NCBI GenBank assembly: GCA_035761505.1
Contig: DASTQX010000254.1
Span: 1 to 9,940, forward strand
Reading direction: 5' to 3'
Source of the DNA: JAIVJM01 sp035761505
GTDB taxonomy: Bacteria; Acidobacteriota; Blastocatellia; Pyrinomonadales; Pyrinomonadaceae
Length of the DNA stretch: 9,940 bases
Part shown: piece after piece, positions 1-6,973 of the stretch
Position numbering within the stretch: the first letter of the stretch is position 1
Layout: every line of letters begins with the position of its first letter
Position numbers and translations under genes: made by a program
Notes under the pieces: model-generated
What the model was told of the DNA's origin: nothing
The model's database searches: none
Seen by the model: the letters and a program-made list of their open reading frames with translations, nothing else

Positions 1-356
1 GCGTCCTTGACGGTCTCGGCGGTCAGCGTCACGGTGCGGTCGGCGGGGTGCGCCGTCGCGAGCGGCGGGTGCTTGGCGGCCTCGGCGGCGGGCTGGTCGG
101 TGTGGTGACACTCGACGCAGCCGATGGGCTTCGTCCCGTCAACGCTGTAGTTCTTCGTGGCGTGGTTGACGTGGCTGAAAGGGACGGAGGTCGCCTTCGG
201 GTTCCTGGAGTCGGTCGAGAGCTTGTACTCGTCCTTCGGCTGCTTCGCGCCCTGTGGCGTGAGAGACGCCGAACCCGACGGGAGGGCGGGCGCATCGGAG
301 CCGAACGTGAAACACAGGTAGCACAGAGCCGTTACCGAAAAGATGAGAAGTTTCAT
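1..356 (-). CDS. Secreted multihaem-type cytochrome c, N-terminal part (cut by window edge)
   Basis: Reading from the ATG at 354-356 on the minus strand gives 118 residues before the window ends, with no stop codon. Residues 1-22 (MKLLIFSVTALCYLCFTFGS and on) look like a Sec signal peptide, so the product should act in the periplasm. Residues 59-65 read PFSHVNH, with two histidines of the kind that serve as distal haem ligands in class III (c3/c7-type) cytochromes. Residues 80-84 are CVECH, a CxxCH haem c attachment site, followed by a second histidine. Further haem sites would lie beyond the left edge. The likely role is periplasmic electron transfer; the partner is not visible. The gene is divergent from the AMP-ligase fusion and has a good promoter candidate at 472-500. 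The start is preceded by only a short G-run (GGGGG), so the ribosome site is weak. The subfamily is uncertain because the gene is incomplete. Confidence 0.82.
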   Translation of the reverse strand, partial: MKLLIFSVTALCYLCFTFGSDAPALPSGSASLTPQGAKQPKDEYKLSTDSRNPKATSVPFSHVNHATKNYSVDGTKPIGCVECHHTDQPAAEAAKHPPLATAHPADRTVTLTAETVKD

Positions 357-365
357 GGTCGCGCC

Positions 366-380
366 CCCGAAAGCTTCGGG
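366..380 (-). promoter_or_regulatory. Small stem-loop just upstream of the cytochrome start codon
   Basis: Bases 366-371 (CCCGAA) and 375-380 (TTCGGG) form a perfect 6-bp inverted repeat with a 3-base loop, ending about 10 bases before the cytochrome ATG. In the mRNA it abuts the only G-rich stretch that could act as a ribosome binding site. It could affect translation, or it could be chance in GC-rich DNA. Confidence 0.3.
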
Positions 381-471
381 CGTGAAGCGTCAGCTTAGTC
401 GAATTGCACGCCTGATGTGAGGCTAACAAGAATGGCTCTCGTCAGCAGGGAAACGCCCGCGAGATGCGGCG

Positions 472-500
472 AAGATATGTCCGGACGGGGGAGTTGTCAA
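472..500 (-). promoter_or_regulatory. Sigma70-like promoter for the cytochrome gene
   Basis: On the minus strand a perfect TTGACA (495-500) is followed after exactly 17 bases by TATCTT (472-477), a 4/6 match to TATAAT. Transcription would start near 465, leaving a leader of about 110 bases before the ATG at 356. The direction fits only the cytochrome gene. This is seen by eye, not measured. Confidence 0.55.
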
Positions 501-622
501 TAGCGACGTGAAACAAACTCTTTACAGTTGGCGGAAAATGGTTGCGGCACTTTGTAAACTGACACACCCGGCGGCGCGGCCCGGCTTGTAGAATGTAGGG
601 TAATCCGGTCAAGAGGTCTGCG

Positions 623-3292
623 GTGACAACGCGGCAGGAGAGTTGCAAATCTAAGTTGGTGATGATGCGTTCTTCAATCAATAGTTATCTTGACGATTAT
701 GCGGGGCGGGGTTCCGAGACGGCGTTCGCGCACTGGCGGGGGTTGCGGGTGGCGCGTTGGTCTTACGCGCGCGTGGCGGGGACGGCGTACAGGTTCGCGC
801 GGGAGTTGGAGGCGCGGGGCGTGGTGAAGGGCGACCGCGTGATGGTGTGGGCGGCGAACGGGCCGGAGTGGGTGGCGGCGTTCTTCGGGTGCGCGTTGCG
901 GGGCGCGGTCGTCGTGCCGCTGGACGTGGAGAGCGCGCCGGACTTCGCGGCGCGGGTGCGGGAGCAGACCGAGCCGCGCCTTTTGCTCGTGAGCAAGGAG
1001 ACGAAGGAAGCGGCGGCTGGCATCCTTTCGTCGGCTGCGTCGGCGGGCGCGCGCCGCGACGATAAGACGGCGCGTGTTGCGCCTCTGCTGTCGCTGGAAG
1101 ATTTGGAGGAGGTCGTAGCGGGGCGCTCGGACGAGCGTTATGAGGATGAAGGTGTTGGTGGCGAAGACCTCTTGGAGATTATTTACACGTCGGGGACGAC
1201 CGCCGAGCCGAGGGGCGTGGTGCTGACGCACGGGAACCTGCTCGCCAACCTCGCGCCGCTCGAAGAGGAGATAAAAAAGTACCTGCGCTGGGAGCGGTTG
1301 GTTCACCCCTTGCGCTTTCTGAATCTTCTGCCGTTGAGCCACGTCTTCGGGCAGTTTATGGGAATCTTCGTGCCGCAACTGCTCGGCGGCGAGGTCTTCT
1401 TTCAGGACTCTCTGAACCCTTCGGAGGTGGTCGAGAACGTGAGGCGGCAGCGCATCTCGGTCGTCGTCACCGTCCCGCGCCTGCTCGACACCTTGCGCGA
1501 GCACGTCGAGCGGCAGGAGGCGGCAGGCGGTCGAGCCGAAGCGTTCCGGCGCGCGTTCGAGGCGGCGCGGGGCGCGCACCCCTTAAAGCGTTGGTGGCTG
1601 TTCCGTCGTGTTCATCGTCGCTTCGGGTGGAAGTTCTGGGCGTTCATTTCGGGCGGCGCGTCGCTCGCGGAAGAGACGGAGACTTTCTGGGGGCGGCTCG
1701 GCTTCGCCGTCCTGCAAGGCTACGGGATGACGGAGACGGCCTCGCTCATCTCGGTCAATCATCCTTTCAAGGCGGCGCGCGGCGCGGTCGGCAGAACCTT
1801 GCCGGGTCAGGAGGTCAAACTCGACGAGCACGGCGAGATACTCGTGCGCGGCGCGAACGTCTCGCCGGGCTACTGGCGGGGCGGAGTCGAGCCCATCGCA
1901 AGCGAAGGCGGCTGGCTCCGCACGGGCGACCTCGGCGAGATGGACGCCGAAGGCAACATCTTTTTCAAGGGGCGGAAGAAGGACGTGATCGTCACCGCCG
2001 CCGGGTTGAACGTCCATCCGGAAGACATCGAGGCGGCGCTCGGCAGGCAGCCCGAAATCAAGCAGAGCGCGGTCGTCGGCGTCGAAGGCCCGCGCGGGCC
2101 TGAGCCGCTCGCCGTCCTCATCATGCGCGAAGCGGGCGCAGACCCCGCCGCCGCCATCGAGCGCGCCAACGCCACGCTCGCGCGTCATCAACAGGTGCGC
2201 CGCTGGCACGTCTGGCCCGAAAATGATTTCCCGCGCACCGCCACGCAGAAGGTGCGCAAGCGCGACATCCTCGAAAAGATTAAGGCCGGAGAAAGGACGA
2301 AGGCCGGAGGCGCGGGGACGAACGGAGGCGCGGAGAGCGGAGCCTTCATCCCTCATCCTTCATCCCTCATCGCTTCCCTCGCCCCTTCCGTCTCGCCCGC
2401 GCGGCTCGACGCGTCGGCGAAGCTGGCGACGGATTTGAAGCTCGACTCTCTGGGGCGCGTCGAACTTTTGAGCGCCATCGAAGACCGCTACCAGATTGAG
2501 ATTGACGAGGCCCGCTTCACCGCCGCGACGACGCTCGGCGAGGTCGAAGAGATCGTCCGCAGCGGCGGCGCGGCTCTGGACGCGGACGGCCCTTCGAGGT
2601 ATCCGTACCCCGAATGGGCGCAGCGCTTCCCGGCCACATGGTTCCGGCTCGCCTTCTACTACGCGGTCATCCTGCCCATCACCTGCCTGCTGTGCTGGGT
2701 GCGCGTGCGCGGCTTCGAGCACGTCCGAGACTTGCAAGGCCCGGCGCTCTTCGTCTCGAACCACATCACTTACTTCGACCACGCGTTAATCCTCTCGGCG
2801 TTGCCGGGGCGATTCCGCCGGCACTTTTCGATTGCGCAGGAAGGCGAGCGCCTGCGCTGGTGGCGGCACGCGCCCGAAGGCACGCCGAGGCTGCGTCGCT
2901 GGCGTTGGCTCTGGCAGTACTTCATGGTCGTCTCGGTCTTCAACACCTTCTCTCTGCCGCAGAAGAGCGGCTTCCGCCGCAGCTTCGCCTACGCGGGCGC
3001 GAGCGTTGACCGGGGCTACAGCGTGCTCGTCTTCCCCGAAGGCAAGCGCACCGACGACGGTAGTTTGCAACCCTTCATGGGCGGCACGGGGCTGCTCGCC
3101 TCGAAGCTCGGCGTGCCGGTCGTCCCCGTGCGGATAGACGGACTCTACGAACTGAAGCGGAGCGGGCGGCGCGGCTTCGCTTGGCCCGGCACCGTGACCG
3201 TCAAGTTCGGCGAGCCCGTCACCTACGAGCCCGGCACCGAGCCCGCCGACATCACCGCCGACCTTGAACGGCGCGTCGCGCGACTGTCATAA
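623..3292 (+). CDS. Fusion protein: AMP-dependent acyl ligase + acyl carrier domain + PlsC-type acyltransferase
   Basis: The 889-residue product has three domains in order. Residues about 20-560 form an ANL-family adenylating enzyme: YTSGTT phosphate loop at 188-193, GYGMTE at 366-371, TGD at 434-436, GRKKD at 450-454, and the C-terminal motif lysine in TATQKVRKRD at about 543. Residues about 585-650 resemble an acyl carrier domain, with the phosphopantetheine serine in LKLDSLGRVEL at 609. Residues about 670-885 form a PlsC-type acyltransferase with a hydrophobic segment (FYYAVILPITCLLCWV), NHITYFD (HX4D motif) at 713-719 and FPEGKR at 804-809. By family knowledge the parts could activate a fatty acid, carry it as a thioester and transfer it to a lysophospholipid or glycerol phosphate at the membrane. 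That chain of events is inference. The domain order is opposite to that of enterobacterial Aas (acyltransferase first). The GTG start is preferred because AAGAGG lies 6 bases upstream; ATGs at 662 and 665 lack a well-placed site. A heptad repeat (2344-2371) lies in the ligase-ACP linker. Confidence 0.88.
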   Translation: MTTRQESCKSKLVMMRSSINSYLDDYAGRGSETAFAHWRGLRVARWSYARVAGTAYRFARELEARGVVKGDRVMVWAANGPEWVAAFFGCALRGAVVVPLDVESAPDFAARVREQTEPRLLLVSKETKEAAAGILSSAASAGARRDDKTARVAPLLSLEDLEEVVAGRSDERYEDEGVGGEDLLEIIYTSGTTAEPRGVVLTHGNLLANLAPLEEEIKKYLRWERLVHPLRFLNLLPLSHVFGQFMGIFVPQLLGGEVFFQDSLNPSEVVENVRRQRISVVVTVPRLLDTLREHVERQEAAGGRAEAFRRAFEAARGAHPLKRWWLFRRVHRRFGWKFWAFISGGASLAEETETFWGRLGFAVLQGYGMTETASLISVNHPFKAARGAVGRTLPGQEVKLDEHGEILVRGANVSPGYWRGGVEPIASEGGWLRTGDLGEMDAEGNIFFKGRKKDVIVTAAGLNVHPEDIEAALGRQPEIKQSAVVGVEGPRGPEPLAVLIMREAGADPAAAIERANATLARHQQVRRWHVWPENDFPRTATQKVRKRDILEKIKAGERTKAGGAGTNGGAESGAFIPHPSSLIASLAPSVSPARLDASAKLATDLKLDSLGRVELLSAIEDRYQIEIDEARFTAATTLGEVEEIVRSGGAALDADGPSRYPYPEWAQRFPATWFRLAFYYAVILPITCLLCWVRVRGFEHVRDLQGPALFVSNHITYFDHALILSALPGRFRRHFSIAQEGERLRWWRHAPEGTPRLRRWRWLWQYFMVVSVFNTFSLPQKSGFRRSFAYAGASVDRGYSVLVFPEGKRTDDGSLQPFMGGTGLLASKLGVPVVPVRIDGLYELKRSGRRGFAWPGTVTVKFGEPVTYEPGTEPADITADLERRVARLS
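2344..2371 (+). repeat. Four tandem 7-base units within the coding sequence of the fusion gene
   Basis: Two perfect 14-base copies (CTTCATCCCTCATC) stand head to tail, each splitting into two 7-base units of form CYTCATC. The array is translated as part of a low-complexity linker (FIPHPSSLI) between the ligase and carrier domains. The upstream linker DNA (2282-2340) is purine-rich with two AAGGCCGGA copies at 2282-2290 and 2300-2308, and could be a decayed opposite arm. The unit size and count match the intergenic elements at 3297-3375, 6020-6108 and 9128-9204. Confidence 0.7.
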
Positions 3293-3296
3293 ACAA

Positions 3297-3375
3297 TGAA
3301 CGCGGAACGACGAGCGATGAACTGAAAAGCAAGAGGCTCTTGTCTTCCAGTTCATCGCTCGTCGTTCCGCGTTCA
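3297..3375. repeat. Heptad-type inverted repeat (28-bp perfect stem) between the fusion gene and pyrD
   Basis: Bases 3297-3324 and 3348-3375 are exact reverse complements over 28 bp. A second palindrome lies in the spacer (CAAGAG 3330-3335 against CTCTTG 3337-3342). The left arm divides into 7-base units that each begin with GA: GAACGCG, GAACGAC, GAGCGAT and GAACTGA (3298-3325). The element starts 4 bases after the fusion gene's stop. It could stop or stabilise the upstream transcript, but no clean U-tract follows, so a repeat element is the safer label. Confidence 0.85.
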
Positions 3376-3383
3376 GCGTTTCT

Positions 3384-3413
3384 TTGACACGCTTTCCGCC
3401 GCTCTGCTACGCT
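3384..3413 (+). promoter_or_regulatory. pyrD: Candidate promoter for the pyrD cluster
   Basis: TTGACA at 3384-3389 is a perfect -35 box. TACGCT at 3408-3413, 18 bases further, keeps the TA...T positions of a -10 box. It lies directly after the 28-bp hairpin and would give a leader of about 90 bases before the pyrD ATG. The -35 box is strong and the -10 weak. Confidence 0.45.
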
Positions 3414-3508
3414 CGTCGAGCTTTTGCACGACTCCCCTTTCTTGAGCACGTCGGGCCGCCTCTGTTTACCGAGGCCCGCACGCGCGCGTTAAGAGACCGG
3501 CCCGGCTC

Positions 3509-4624
3509 ATGCTCTATCGCACGATCTTGCGCCCCCTGCTCTTCAAGCTCCCGCCGGAGACGGCCCACGAGATGGCTTTGCACACGCTCTCACTCTCGCT
3601 CGGCACGGAGCCCCTGCGGCGCTTGGCGCGAAGGCGTTTCGAGCGCCCGCTCTTCGGCGAACTCCGGCGCTTCGGGCTGAGCTTCCAGAACCCGGTCGGC
3701 CTCGCCGCGGGCTTCGACAAAAACGGCGTGGCCGCGAGAGAGCTTTCGGCGCTCGGCTTCGGCTTCCTCGAACTCGGCACGGTGACGCACCTCAGACAGC
3801 CCGGCAACCCGCGCCCGCGACTCTTTCGCCTGCCGCTCGACCGCGCGCTCGTCAACCGTCAGGGCTTCAACAACGAGGGCGCGGCGGCGCTCGCGCGCCG
3901 TCTCGAAGCGGGGCGGCCCGCCTGCGTCGTCGGCATCAACATCGGCAAGAGCCGCGCCGTCGCGCTCGAAGACGCCGACGCCGATTATCTTGCGAGCTTC
4001 CGGCTCGTCCATCCGCACGCGGACTATTTGACCGTCAACGTCAGCTCGCCGAACACGCCGGGCCTGCGCGAACTTCAGCGCGCCGACCGGCTCGCCTCTC
4101 TGCTCGGCGCGCTTCAGGATTGCAACCGCGAACTGGCGACGAAGGCGGGGCGCGAGCCCGTCCCCTTGCTCGTCAAGGTCGCGCCGGACTTGAGCGCGGG
4201 CGAGTTGGAGTTGGTGGTTGACGTGGCGCTCCGCGCGGGCGTGCGCGGCGTCGTCGCAACGAACACGACGACGAGCCGCGCGGGACTCCGCACGTCGCGC
4301 GCGCAGGTCGAGTCCTTCGGCGAGGGCGGCTTGAGCGGAGCCCCCTTGCGCGAGCGCTCGACGCGTTTCGTCGCCGCGCTCCGCCGTCTGACGCGCGGCG
4401 CTTTGGAGATCATCGGCGTCGGCGGCGTCTTCAACGCGGCGGACGCGTGGGAAAAAATCTGCGCCGGTGCGGGGCTCGTGCAACTCTACACGGGCTTCAT
4501 CTACGAGGGCGCGGGCGTCGCGCGCGACATCAACGAGGGGCTGGCCGAACTTGTCAACCGTCACGGCTTCCGCACGCTCGACGAGGCGGTCGGCTGCCGC
4601 GCCAAAGAGCTGGCCGCCGCCTGA
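3509..4624 (+). CDS. pyrD: Dihydroorotate dehydrogenase, class 2 (quinone-dependent)
   Basis: The 371-residue product catalyses the fourth step of UMP synthesis, oxidising dihydroorotate to orotate with FMN and passing electrons to membrane quinone. The N-terminal extension (LYRTILRPLLFKLPPETAHEM and on) is the short membrane-associating helix pair typical of class 2, absent from class 1 enzymes. VGLAAGFDKNG and the TVTHLRQPGNPRPRLFRL segment are family signatures. NVSSPNTPGLREL from residue 177 holds the class 2 catalytic serine. LVKVAPD, ATNTTTSR, GGLSGAPLRERS, IIGVGGVF and the LVQLYTGFIYEG stretch form the FMN site. The length is slightly above the roughly 340 of well-known members. The start ATG has only a weak ribosome site (AAGAGA, 12 bases upstream), but the protein begins as family members do. 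The GNAT gene follows after 8 bases, suggesting cotranscription. Confidence 0.95.
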   Translation: MLYRTILRPLLFKLPPETAHEMALHTLSLSLGTEPLRRLARRRFERPLFGELRRFGLSFQNPVGLAAGFDKNGVAARELSALGFGFLELGTVTHLRQPGNPRPRLFRLPLDRALVNRQGFNNEGAAALARRLEAGRPACVVGINIGKSRAVALEDADADYLASFRLVHPHADYLTVNVSSPNTPGLRELQRADRLASLLGALQDCNRELATKAGREPVPLLVKVAPDLSAGELELVVDVALRAGVRGVVATNTTTSRAGLRTSRAQVESFGEGGLSGAPLRERSTRFVAALRRLTRGALEIIGVGGVFNAADAWEKICAGAGLVQLYTGFIYEGAGVARDINEGLAELVNRHGFRTLDEAVGCRAKELAAA

Positions 4625-4632
4625 GTCCGCCG

Positions 4633-5166
4633 ATGAACCAGACGCCCTTGCTTGAGACCGAGCGACTCACCTTGCGCCCGCCGCGCATGGAGGACGCCGC
4701 CGCCATCTTCGAGTCTTACGGGCGCGACGAAGAGGTCACGCGGTTCTTGACCTTCGCGCCGAACCAGACGCTTGAGCAACTTGAGGAGTTCATGCGCGCA
4801 CGCCTGCGGAAAATGGAAGAGGGCGCGGCCATCACGTGGGCCATCACGCGGCGCGGTGACGACACGCTCATCGGCATGATCGAGTTGCGGCTGCACGGGT
4901 TCAAGGCGGATGTCGGTTACGTGCTCGCGCGCCGCTTCTGGGGGCAGGGCTTGATGACCGAAGCGCTGCGCGCGGTCGTGGATTTTGCCTTCACGCTGCC
5001 CGGCATGTATCGCGTGTGGGCCGTCTGCGACGTGGAGAACGTCGGCTCGGCGCGCGTCATGGAGAAGGCGGGGATGAGTTTCGAGGGCGTCCTGCGGCGG
5101 CACACGCGCCACCCGAACGTCGGCACCGAGCCGCGCGACATGTGCTGTTACGCGAAGACGCGTTAA
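4633..5166 (+). CDS. GNAT-family acetyltransferase, RimJ/RimL type
   Basis: The 177-residue product starts LLETERLTLRPPRMEDA, the usual opening of RimJ/RimL-like (Acetyltransf_3) enzymes. The acetyl-CoA pyrophosphate-binding motif R-x-x-G-x-G/A is seen as RRFWGQGLMTEAL from residue 100. The distal signature DVENVGSARVMEKAGMSFEGVLRRH follows. It should transfer an acetyl group from acetyl-CoA to an amine; the substrate cannot be told, since this family acts on ribosomal proteins, other N-termini, antibiotics and small molecules. The frame stays open upstream to 4447, but that part overlaps pyrD and has no GNAT similarity, so the ATG at 4633, 8 bases after the pyrD stop, is chosen. The tight spacing suggests translation coupled to pyrD. 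Confidence 0.88.
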   Translation: MNQTPLLETERLTLRPPRMEDAAAIFESYGRDEEVTRFLTFAPNQTLEQLEEFMRARLRKMEEGAAITWAITRRGDDTLIGMIELRLHGFKADVGYVLARRFWGQGLMTEALRAVVDFAFTLPGMYRVWAVCDVENVGSARVMEKAGMSFEGVLRRHTRHPNVGTEPRDMCCYAKTR

Positions 5167-5230
5167 AAAGAGAGACGCGCTCCGCCCGTCGCTTCAAGCG
5201 GGACGTAACTCTCGGAAGTGAAACTTAAAA

Positions 5231-5247
5231 AGAGGAGACTTTTTTTG
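5231..5247 (+). promoter_or_regulatory. pyrF: Ribosome binding site that decides a TTG start for pyrF
   Basis: AGAGGAG (5231-5237) lies 7 bases before TTG at 5245-5247. It is the strongest Shine-Dalgarno match in the window. The in-frame GTG at 5218 has no comparable site and would translate through this sequence. Confidence 0.65.
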
Positions 5248-6009
5248 ACGACTGAGGCGCAGACCTTGAAGGAAGTTTCGGCCAGAGAGAAGCTCATCGT
5301 GGCGCTCGACGTGGAGACGGCGCGCGAGGCGAGGCGCGTCTTTGAAGAATTGCGCGCGGCGGCGGGGATGTTCAAAGTCGGCTCGCAGCTCTTCACCAGC
5401 GCCGGGCCGGACTTCGTGCGCGAGTTGGTCGCCGAAGGCGCGCGCGTCTTCCTCGACCTCAAGTTCCACGACATCCCGAACACCGTCGCCGCCGCCAGCC
5501 GCGAGGCCGCGCGCCTCGGCGTCGCGCTCTTCAACGTCCACGCCGCGGGCGGGCGCGAGATGATGCGCGCCGCCGCGGACGCCCTCCGCGAAGAGGCCGC
5601 GCGCCTCGGCACGGAAGCCGCGCGCCCGCGCCTCATCGCCGTCACCGTTTTGACGAGCGCCGACGCCGCCACGCTCGAAGAGACGGGCGTCCACACGCCG
5701 ACCGTGGAAGCACACGTCGCGCGCCTCGCGCGCCTCGCCGCCGAGAGCGGGCTCGACGGCGTCGTCGCCTCCCCGCACGAAATCGCCACGGTGCGCGCGG
5801 CGGTCGGGCGCGAGGACTTCATCGTCGTCACGCCCGGAGTGCGGACGGCTTCGTCCGCGCACGACGACCAGAAGCGCGTCATGACGCCCTCGGAGGCCGT
5901 CCGCGCCGGGGCCGACTACCTCGTCATGGGCCGCGCCATCCTCAAAGCCCCCGACCCCGCGCGCGCCGCCCGCGAGATTATCGAAGAGATGGAGGGAGCG
6001 AAAGAGTAA
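5245..6009 (+). CDS. pyrF: Orotidine 5'-phosphate decarboxylase
   Basis: The product (254 residues from the TTG, 263 from the GTG at 5218) converts OMP to UMP, the last step of pyrimidine ring synthesis. Counted from the TTG, the conserved active-site residues are D22 (LIVALDV), K44 (FKVGSQLF) and the LDLKFHDIPNTV block with D71, K73 and D76. The phosphate-binding end is seen as VVTPGVR, followed by GADYLVMGRAI. This is the subfamily of bacterial enzymes about 230-250 residues long with the DxKxxD signature. The TTG start is preferred because of the strong AGAGGAG site; a start at 5218 would add a lysine/arginine-rich stretch. Seventy-eight bases separate it from the GNAT gene. Its stop is followed within about 10 bases by a heptad repeat element. 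Confidence 0.94.
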   Translation: MTTEAQTLKEVSAREKLIVALDVETAREARRVFEELRAAAGMFKVGSQLFTSAGPDFVRELVAEGARVFLDLKFHDIPNTVAAASREAARLGVALFNVHAAGGREMMRAAADALREEAARLGTEAARPRLIAVTVLTSADAATLEETGVHTPTVEAHVARLARLAAESGLDGVVASPHEIATVRAAVGREDFIVVTPGVRTASSAHDDQKRVMTPSEAVRAGADYLVMGRAILKAPDPARAAREIIEEMEGAKE

Positions 6010-6019
6010 GCGGCCAGAG

Positions 6020-6108
6020 GTAAGCAGTAGGCAGTAGGAATTTGAGATTTCAAATCCGGATGCTGAAAGATGAAAACTGCTCACCGCTCGCTGCTCACTG
6101 CTCACTGA
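6020..6108. repeat. Degenerate heptad inverted repeat between pyrF and the hydrolase gene
   Basis: The left arm has three 7-base units (GTAAGCA, GTAGGCA, GTAGGAA) at 6020-6040. The right arm has four units of form TGCTCAC (second unit CGCTCGC) at 6078-6105, followed by TGA. The arms are imperfect reverse complements. Between them is a small palindrome, ATTTGA (6040-6045) with TCAAAT (6050-6055). The element fills most of the 101-base gap and ends 2 bases before the hydrolase ATG. The unit count and layout resemble 9128-9204. Confidence 0.7.
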
Positions 6109-6110
6109 CG

Positions 6111-6848
6111 ATGGTTCCAGAGTATCGTGTCGAAGGGAGCGGGCCGCCGTTCGTTTACGTGTGCGGCATCGAAGGGACGGGCAGGCTGTTCTACAAGCAG
6201 GCGGCTGACCTCGCGCGCGACCACACGGTCATCACGTTCCCTCTGCGCGGGCGCGGGCGTTACCCGATGTCGGAGCTGGTCGAAGACCTCTCGCGCATCG
6301 TGCGCGACGCGGGCTTCGAGCGCGCGACGTTCCTCGGAGAGTCCTTCGGCGGGCTCTTGACGATGGCGGCGGCGCTCGCACACCCCGCGATGTTCGAGCG
6401 CATGATTCTGGTCAACACCTTCCCCTTCTTCGTCCAGCGCGCGCGCATCGGCTTCGGCGTCCTGTGCTTCTCGCTGCTGCCCTACACGCTCGTCAAGGCG
6501 CACCGCACGCGCACGGCGCGGCACGTGCTTTTCAGTTCGGACGTGAGTGAGGAAGACCGCCAACTTTTCCGCGAGCACACGAAGCTCGTCCCGCACGAGG
6601 GCTACGTCTCGCGCCTGCGCATCATCCGCGACACGGACTTGCGCCCGCGCCTCAAAGAGATACAAACTCCCGCGCTCGTCGTCGCCGGGACGGAGGACAA
6701 GCTGCTCGACAGCGTTCGGGCCGCCCGCGTCATGGTCGAGGGGCTGCCGCGCGCGCGCCTCAAACTTTTGGAAGGCACGGGCCACGTCGCGTTGCTCTCA
6801 GGCCGCGTGCGGGTGCGCGACTGGCTCCGCGAGTTCGACGAATTTTAG
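6111..6848 (+). CDS. Alpha/beta hydrolase fold protein
   Basis: The 245-residue product has a complete candidate catalytic triad: nucleophile S78 in GESFGG, acid D196 in AGTEDKLLD and H225 in EGTGHVALL. The early stretch PPFVYVCGIEGTGRLFYKQA is in the position of the oxyanion-hole loop, with GIEG in place of the common HG motif. The region around 105-140 (FPFFVQRARIGFGVLCFSLLPYTLV) is hydrophobic and would form the lid. The family covers esterases, lipases, thioesterases, peptidases and haloperoxidase-like enzymes; the substrate cannot be assigned. The frame is open upstream to TTG 6042, but that part is translated repeat sequence, so ATG 6111 is chosen. No ribosome binding site is visible before it, because the heptad repeat runs to 2 bases from the start. 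Confidence 0.85.
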   Translation: MVPEYRVEGSGPPFVYVCGIEGTGRLFYKQAADLARDHTVITFPLRGRGRYPMSELVEDLSRIVRDAGFERATFLGESFGGLLTMAAALAHPAMFERMILVNTFPFFVQRARIGFGVLCFSLLPYTLVKAHRTRTARHVLFSSDVSEEDRQLFREHTKLVPHEGYVSRLRIIRDTDLRPRLKEIQTPALVVAGTEDKLLDSVRAARVMVEGLPRARLKLLEGTGHVALLSGRVRVRDWLREFDEF

Positions 6849-6960
6849 ATTTCCGAGAGCTTTTAGGAACGACGGGCGGACGCCGAACGTGTAAGCTGTT
6901 GTCTTCAAAGCCCACTCGGACGGGCCGGAGAGATTCGAGGGGCAAGGACATTGAGGGGGG

Positions 6961-6973
6961 AAGGATTCTTTTG
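6961..6973 (+). promoter_or_regulatory. Ribosome binding site favouring a TTG start for the DUF3108 gene
   Basis: AAGGA (6961-6965), within a longer G-rich run, lies 5 bases before TTG at 6971-6973. Starting here yields a clean signal peptide. The alternative TTG at 6899 has no such site and would add 24 charged residues ahead of it. Confidence 0.5.

Larger units (their letters stand above)
357..622. other. Divergent intergenic region between the cytochrome and the AMP-ligase fusion
   Basis: This 266-base region is noticeably richer in A and T than the flanking genes. It holds the minus-strand promoter at 472-500 and the small stem-loop at 366-380. For the plus-strand gene I see a possible -10 box (TAGAAT, 589-594) but no matching -35 box at normal spacing. 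AAGAGG at 611-616, six bases before the GTG at 623, is a fair ribosome binding site. No additional convincing gene or RNA is visible. Confidence 0.5.

Noticed and set aside
139..429. 96-codon minus-strand frame near the left edge
   Set aside because: Overlaps the cytochrome gene in another frame. Only the latter has a signal peptide and CxxCH.
559..594. Possible promoter for the fusion gene (CTGACA and TAGAAT)
   Set aside because: The two boxes are 24 bases apart, too far for a sigma70 promoter. The TAGAAT alone is weak evidence.
674..1579. 301-codon minus-strand frame opposite the ligase domain
   Set aside because: Shadow frame; the opposite strand carries all the adenylation motifs.
3297..3375. 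Simple rho-independent terminator
   Set aside because: The stem is far longer than usual and no U-run follows directly. The heptad structure shared with other sites makes a repeat element the better explanation, though it may still stop transcription.
3590..4564. 324-codon minus-strand frame opposite pyrD
   Set aside because: Shadow of a gene with unmistakable PyrD motifs. The translation is low-complexity and charged with no family features.
4447..4632. 62-codon upstream extension of the GNAT frame
   Set aside because: Lies wholly over the pyrD 3' end and its gap and lacks GNAT similarity; ATG 4633 gives the canonical N-terminus.
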